Assembly (NCBI GenBank): GCA_015680685.1
Contig: MNCI01001941.1
Coordinates: 268,030-332,029, forward strand
Source of the DNA: Gnetum montanum
Taxonomy: Eukaryota > Streptophyta > Gnetopsida > Gnetales > Gnetaceae
Reading direction: 5' to 3'
Length of the DNA: 64,000 nt
Positions 60,334 to 64,000 of this stretch are shown here, in pieces. Every line of letters begins with the position of its first letter. Positions within the stretch are counted from its first letter, which is position 1. Both the position numbers and the translations under genes were made by a program. A model generated the notes under the pieces. It searched no databases, had not been told where the DNA came from, and saw only the letters and a list, made by a program, of their open reading frames with translations.

Positions 60334-62102
60334 ATGACTACCACCGCATCTTCGAATTTTTGTCAGTACATAGTTCGCTCATATTTAGTAACTCCTTCAC
60401 CAAGAGGGTGTCTCTTACTCTACTCTCATTTTAAATTGGTAGGAGAAAGCACATGGCCACCAAGAATATCCTCTCAACATTGTCTCAATGGACCATACGG
60501 GGAGGTAAAAAGAGTAATCAACCCAGAATCCTTGGATTTAAATCCATCCACCTATACTAATTTAATAGCCTCCACTCAAGAAACATCAGATTGGCCTAAA
60601 AACGTGACTAAAACTCTAGATCTAGAAGCTGATAATATCACTGAATATCCTCTAGTTGAAATCCCCATTACCATGGTTAATGGCGAAACCAAAGCATTGA
60701 AATTAAGTTCCTTACTAGACTCGCAACTTGTAGGTGACATCACTCAAGTGTTAAAAGATAACATAAAAACATTCGCATGGTCATATACTAACATGCCAGG
60801 ACTAGACCCCCAGATAATCCAACACAACATTATTCTTGATGAAAAAATTAAATCGGTGAAGCAAAAAGCAAGGAAGGTCAGACCCAAGGTTGCATTGGCC
60901 ATCCGTGCTGAAATCACAAAGCTCTATCAAGCTGGTTTCATCCGGGCCATTGACTATTTTGATTGGGTATCAAACATTTTTGTAGTCCCCAAGAAGAATG
61001 GTAGTATACGCATATGCATTGACTTCCGTGATCTCAACACAGCCACTATAAAGGACAATTTCCCGTTACCTAGCATTGATCAACTTATTAACACAACTGC
61101 TGGGCATGCACTAGCATTCTTTATGGATGGATTTTCAGGATACAACCAAATAAGAATCAACTCAAAACATCAACTTAGAACAACTTTCATGACACCTTGG
61201 GGTGCATTTTGTTATACAATGATGCCATTTGACTTTAAAAACGCAAGAGCTACATATCAATGAGCAATGACATACATATTTAGTGATTACATGCTCAACT
61301 TGCTCAATGATTATGTTGATGATATCGTAGTCAAATACTTCACAAAATGGGTAGAAGCTATTCCCCTTAGGAAGACCACATCAAAACACATTTGCACTTT
61401 CATAATAGAAAATATCATGACTCGTTTTGGTATTTCAATAACCATCAATTTGAAAATGGGCCACAGTTTAGCAATGCATATACTAAAAGCTTTTGTGAAA
61501 GCCTAGGTATTAAACATGCATTTTCATCACCTTACTACCCACAGAACAATGGTCAGGTGGAGGCTACAAACAAAACTGTCATCACTGTGCTAAAAAAGAT
61601 GCTAAATCAAAGCAAGAAACGATGGCATGAACAATTAGTCTATGCATTGTGGGCATACCGAACAACACATCGTACATCTACAAGTAAAACTCCATATAGC
61701 CTTGTATATGGATTTAAAGTTGTTTTGCCTTTAGAATTACAAGTTCCCTCATTGAGGATAGCTCTTTCAGGCCTTCTCGATGAAAGTCAAAATAATGAAC
61801 TACACATTGCTAACCTTGATTTAATAGAAGAAGAACATGTGCAAATGCTTGCTCAAATAGAATGGTACTAGAAACAACAAAGGAAAAGGCACAAACACGA
61901 TCTCCATAAATGCCTGATTAAAGAAGGAGATCTAGTCCTTAAGGCTGCCTGTGAACATCCAGACAAATTCTCAACCAATTGGGAAGGGCCTAACTTGGTC
62001 ACCAAAGTGTACAATAATGGAGCGTTCAAACTTGCTGACATGGATAGGAACGAATTTGGTAATCCCACAAATCATTTGTACCTAAAACGGTACTATGTCT
62101 GA
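60334..62102 (+). pseudogene. pol: Element C pol pseudogene with RT-to-integrase deletion
   Basis: One frame is open from 60334 to 61260. The homologous RT module begins near 60443 ('ESTWP'). RT motifs follow: 'VVPKKNGSIRICIDFRDLN', 'FFMDGFSGYNQIRIN', 'TTFMTPWGAFCYTMMPF'. A TGA at 61261-61263 replaces the Arg of 'ATYQRAM'. The YVDD box is kept (NDYVDDIVV, about 61306-61332). Directly after it the sequence jumps in frame into the integrase core ('YFTKWVEAIPLRKTTSK'), so the RT end, both RNase H domains and the first half of integrase, with its first catalytic Asp, are deleted. A frameshift lies near 61445. Then 'ENGPQFSN' (Glu for the second Asp), 'YYPQNNGQVEATN' (catalytic Glu kept) and the C-terminal 'WEGPNLVTKVYNNGAFKL' run to TGA 62100-62102. 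It is a cleaner sequence than B or B' pol, but cannot be active. Confidence 0.85.
60434..60444 (+). promoter_or_regulatory. Candidate 3' splice site before RT (element C)
   Basis: 'aaattggtag' then GA, AG at 60441-60442. Joining 51072 to 60443 keeps the reading frame (phase 1 to two bases plus codon). The acceptor is preceded by the pyrimidine-rich 'gtctcttactctactctcattt' relative at 60408-60430. Confidence 0.5.
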
Positions 62103-62113
62103 TAAACTTGAGC

Positions 62114-62441
62114 CACAGAACAGTCCTGGCATCGTGACTTAAAACTAATACCACAAAATAGTCTTGGCATCATGACCTAAAACTGATACCACAAAACAGT
62201 CCTAGCATCATGACTTAAAACTGATACCATAGAAAAGTCCTGGCATCATGACTTAAAACTGATACCACATAACAGTCTTGGCATCATGAGTTAAAATTGA
62301 TACCACAGAACAATCCTGGCATCATGACTTAAAATTGATACCATAGAACAGTCTTGGCATCATGACTTAAAACTGATACCACAGAATAGTCTTGGCATCA
62401 TGACTTAAAAATGATACCACAGAATGTCCTAGAGTCATGAC
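62114..62441 (+). repeat. 38-bp tandem repeat after integrase (element C)
   Basis: Eight units of 38 bp ('cacagaacagtcctggcatc' + 'atgacttaaaactgatac') start at 62114, plus a partial unit. It contains the 'catgacttaaaactg' boundary core. Confidence 0.9.
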
Positions 62442-62700
62442 AATAAATCACAACACAAATCTTTATTTGGTATGATGCTAAACTACCACATCTGTCCGCC
62501 ATGATGTGAAACTAGTATCCAGAGTCCACTAAGACTATAAGCTGGTTTTCCTCTTTACAGTCTACCATGACTATAAGCTAGCAATGCACCGTCCTCTACA
62601 ACGTTAAACTGGCACCATCCAAAGGGTCATGTTGTGAAAGTAACCCACAATAGTTCACTAAGACTATAAACTGGCGATATCACCAACGACCAGGCAAGAA
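62442..62700 (+). repeat. Degenerate boundary minisatellite, continued
   Basis: Less regular copies such as 'tctgtccgccatgatgtgaaactagtatcc' and 'agtccactaagactataagctgg', which fade out by about 62680. Confidence 0.65.
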
Positions 62701-63814
62701 CTTGAAAGGATGTGTTGCTGCGATTGGCTGTTCATGTTCATGTTCCACAAAGACTTGCTACATGATTTATCTCATGGACCTAATGAAGTTGATGTTGTTC
62801 ATGATTCTATTTTCTTTGTAATTGCATATGATGGCTCCATCTCCTTGTTTAAAGTGCTTAGTTAACCTATTCATTTGTGTTTTTCTTGTCTTCTTGGAGT
62901 TGTGTTTGCAGGATGACATGCCTAAGGCATTTGTGCATAAGTGCACTTCATCATCGACCCATTCATAAGTACATTCCCGACTCTCGATACATCCCCTATT
63001 TCCATCATGCTCCCCTTAGCCTATTCAATTACACCCCCTTGATACATCCTACTCATCTCAAAACTCTTGATACATTGTGGCACATTGTGACTCTCTAAGT
63101 ACTTGCAATGCAAAACACAATATATGGTACTTGACACAAAATGCAAGCACTCGAATACGAGCACAGCACTAAAAACAAGCTCTTTCAAAAAGACCAAAGA
63201 GAAAAGGAAAAGAAAGACAAAAAAAAAAAGCAAAAACAAAAGAAAAGAAGAAACAAATAAAAAGGAAAAGAACAAAAAGGTCAAAGAGAAAAATGCACGA
63301 AAAAGGTCTTCATGACCCCGTTGACATCATAAACCATGAACTATTGGCTTTTCTCATACAAGCCCCAGGCGAGAAGGCAATTGTCTAAAAAAAACAGCTA
63401 CCCTTGTATCTCAAAGAGATCATGTTGCACATCATCACGTGGCTTTGGCTGTTTATGATGGGCCCCGTAAATGCTCTATAAGAGTCCCGTTTCTATAAAG
63501 AATGCGCTTTCTATGTCTTGGTCTCAAGTCTGCTGAAATCCAGATATTGACAAGGATCAAAGATATGGCTCATTCACATGAAATCATTCCTCTCCCATAA
63601 TCCTAGAAATAATCATAACCCTTGATCAACTCCTAAATTCCCCTAGTTACAATCCCTTGCATCTTGAACCACATTCCCTCAATCCCATGTACTTTTGAAA
63701 ATAGTGCGATGACATCCAGCCAAGGGCTGACAGTTAATACTTGATGCTTGTTTGTTCATGGTGTTTTGCACTTGTTTTTCAATGCCTCTTGGGTGGATTC
63801 CTCCATATGTTAAC
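62701..63814 (+). other. Element C 3' region
   Basis: Non-coding sequence between the minisatellites and the PPT. It contains a purine-dominated stretch at about 63178-63305 (long A/G runs with rare C and T). The open frames on either strand there reflect this composition. Confidence 0.5.
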
Positions 63815-63827
63815 AAAGAGGGGCCAA
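63815..63827 (+). promoter_or_regulatory. Polypurine tract of element C
   Basis: AAAGAGGGGCCAA immediately before the LTR start TGAAACACC at 63828. Expected primer site for plus-strand DNA synthesis. Same position and form as in B' and R. Confidence 0.8.
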
Positions 63828-64000
63828 TGAAACACCACTAATTTCAGCCTAGCACTTTGAAATGAGAATTACTCAAGCCCTTTCGAAGATTTGGGAGGCA
63901 AAATTTGGCTAAGGCATGGAGCTCACACCCAGCTTGCCCAAGGTAGCTTGCTCACCCTCAGCGTGAGCAACTCCACATAATGTCAAAACTGAGTTAAAAA
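63828..64000 (+). mobile_element. Element C: 3' LTR, first 173 bases (cut by window end)
   Basis: Aligns without gaps or nearly so with 45500-45672, about 16 differences in 173 bases. The rest of the LTR and the 3' target duplication lie outside the window. Confidence 0.9.

Noticed and set aside
63021-63315. Low-complexity Lys-rich (+) and Phe/Leu-rich (-) frames
   Set aside because: They are opposite readings of one purine-rich tract.

Overview
This 64 kb window looks like a heterochromatic, retrotransposon-filled stretch of a large plant nuclear genome. It is AT-rich. I found no intact host gene, rRNA, tRNA or CRISPR array, and nothing bacterial. The evidence for a plant is several old Ty3/gypsy elements carrying the domain set of the plant Tat (Ogre/Retand-like) lineage: a gag with a C-x2-H-x4-H-x4-C knuckle, and a second RNase H domain between RT and integrase. 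There are also plant-type LRR gene scraps. The extreme element length and heavy decay would suit a gymnosperm or another giant-genome seed plant, but the species cannot be named from this sequence.

Layout. 1-1.4 kb: 49-bp tandem repeats and unassigned sequence. 1.4-5.35 kb: element A (+), with the end of an LTR, a PBS, a leader and a gag pseudogene. 5.35-9.06 kb: element R (-), with a 3' LTR, 3' region and the end of integrase. 9.06-25.4 kb: element B (+), with LTR, PBS, gag-protease, a minisatellite, exons of an antisense gene, a long field of ~190-bp repeats and a complete pol pseudogene. 25.4-32.18 kb: element B' (+), a second pol, 3' region, PPT and an LTR of another subfamily. About 32.9-45.0 kb: element D (-), a different Ty3/gypsy element with LTRs near 3 kb. 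45.5-64 kb: element C (+), the best preserved, with a 5' LTR (45500-47070), PBS, gag-pro, an approximately 9.4 kb interval, a shortened pol, PPT and the start of the 3' LTR, cut off by the window end.

How it works together. In element C, gag-protease and reverse transcriptase lie about 9.4 kb apart. A strong donor at the end of gag-pro (GT at 51073) and an acceptor just before the RT module (AG at 60441-60442) are phase-compatible, so a spliced gag-pol message is plausible, as is known for Ogre. Nested inside this putative intron, on the opposite strand, is a multi-exon gene. Seven exons between 59691 and 54768 all have GT/AG borders and matching phases, and most of their interruptions are C-to-T type stop codons plus one frameshift. 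Element B carries parts of an equivalent antisense gene, including a first exon and two terminal exons, at the same place between protease and RT. A minisatellite built on a core like 'catggccttaaactgg' marks each module boundary (after protease, before RT, after integrase) in several elements. This recurrent architecture, an antisense spliced gene inside a sense-strand intron bordered by minisatellites, is the most interesting content.

All coding modules are pseudogenes. Many premature stops are at codons one C-to-T or G-to-A change away from Gln, Arg or Trp, as expected of long-methylated plant repeats. Several N-bounded short inverted or direct duplications (3741, 53939-54010, 54585-54678) look like assembly artefacts.
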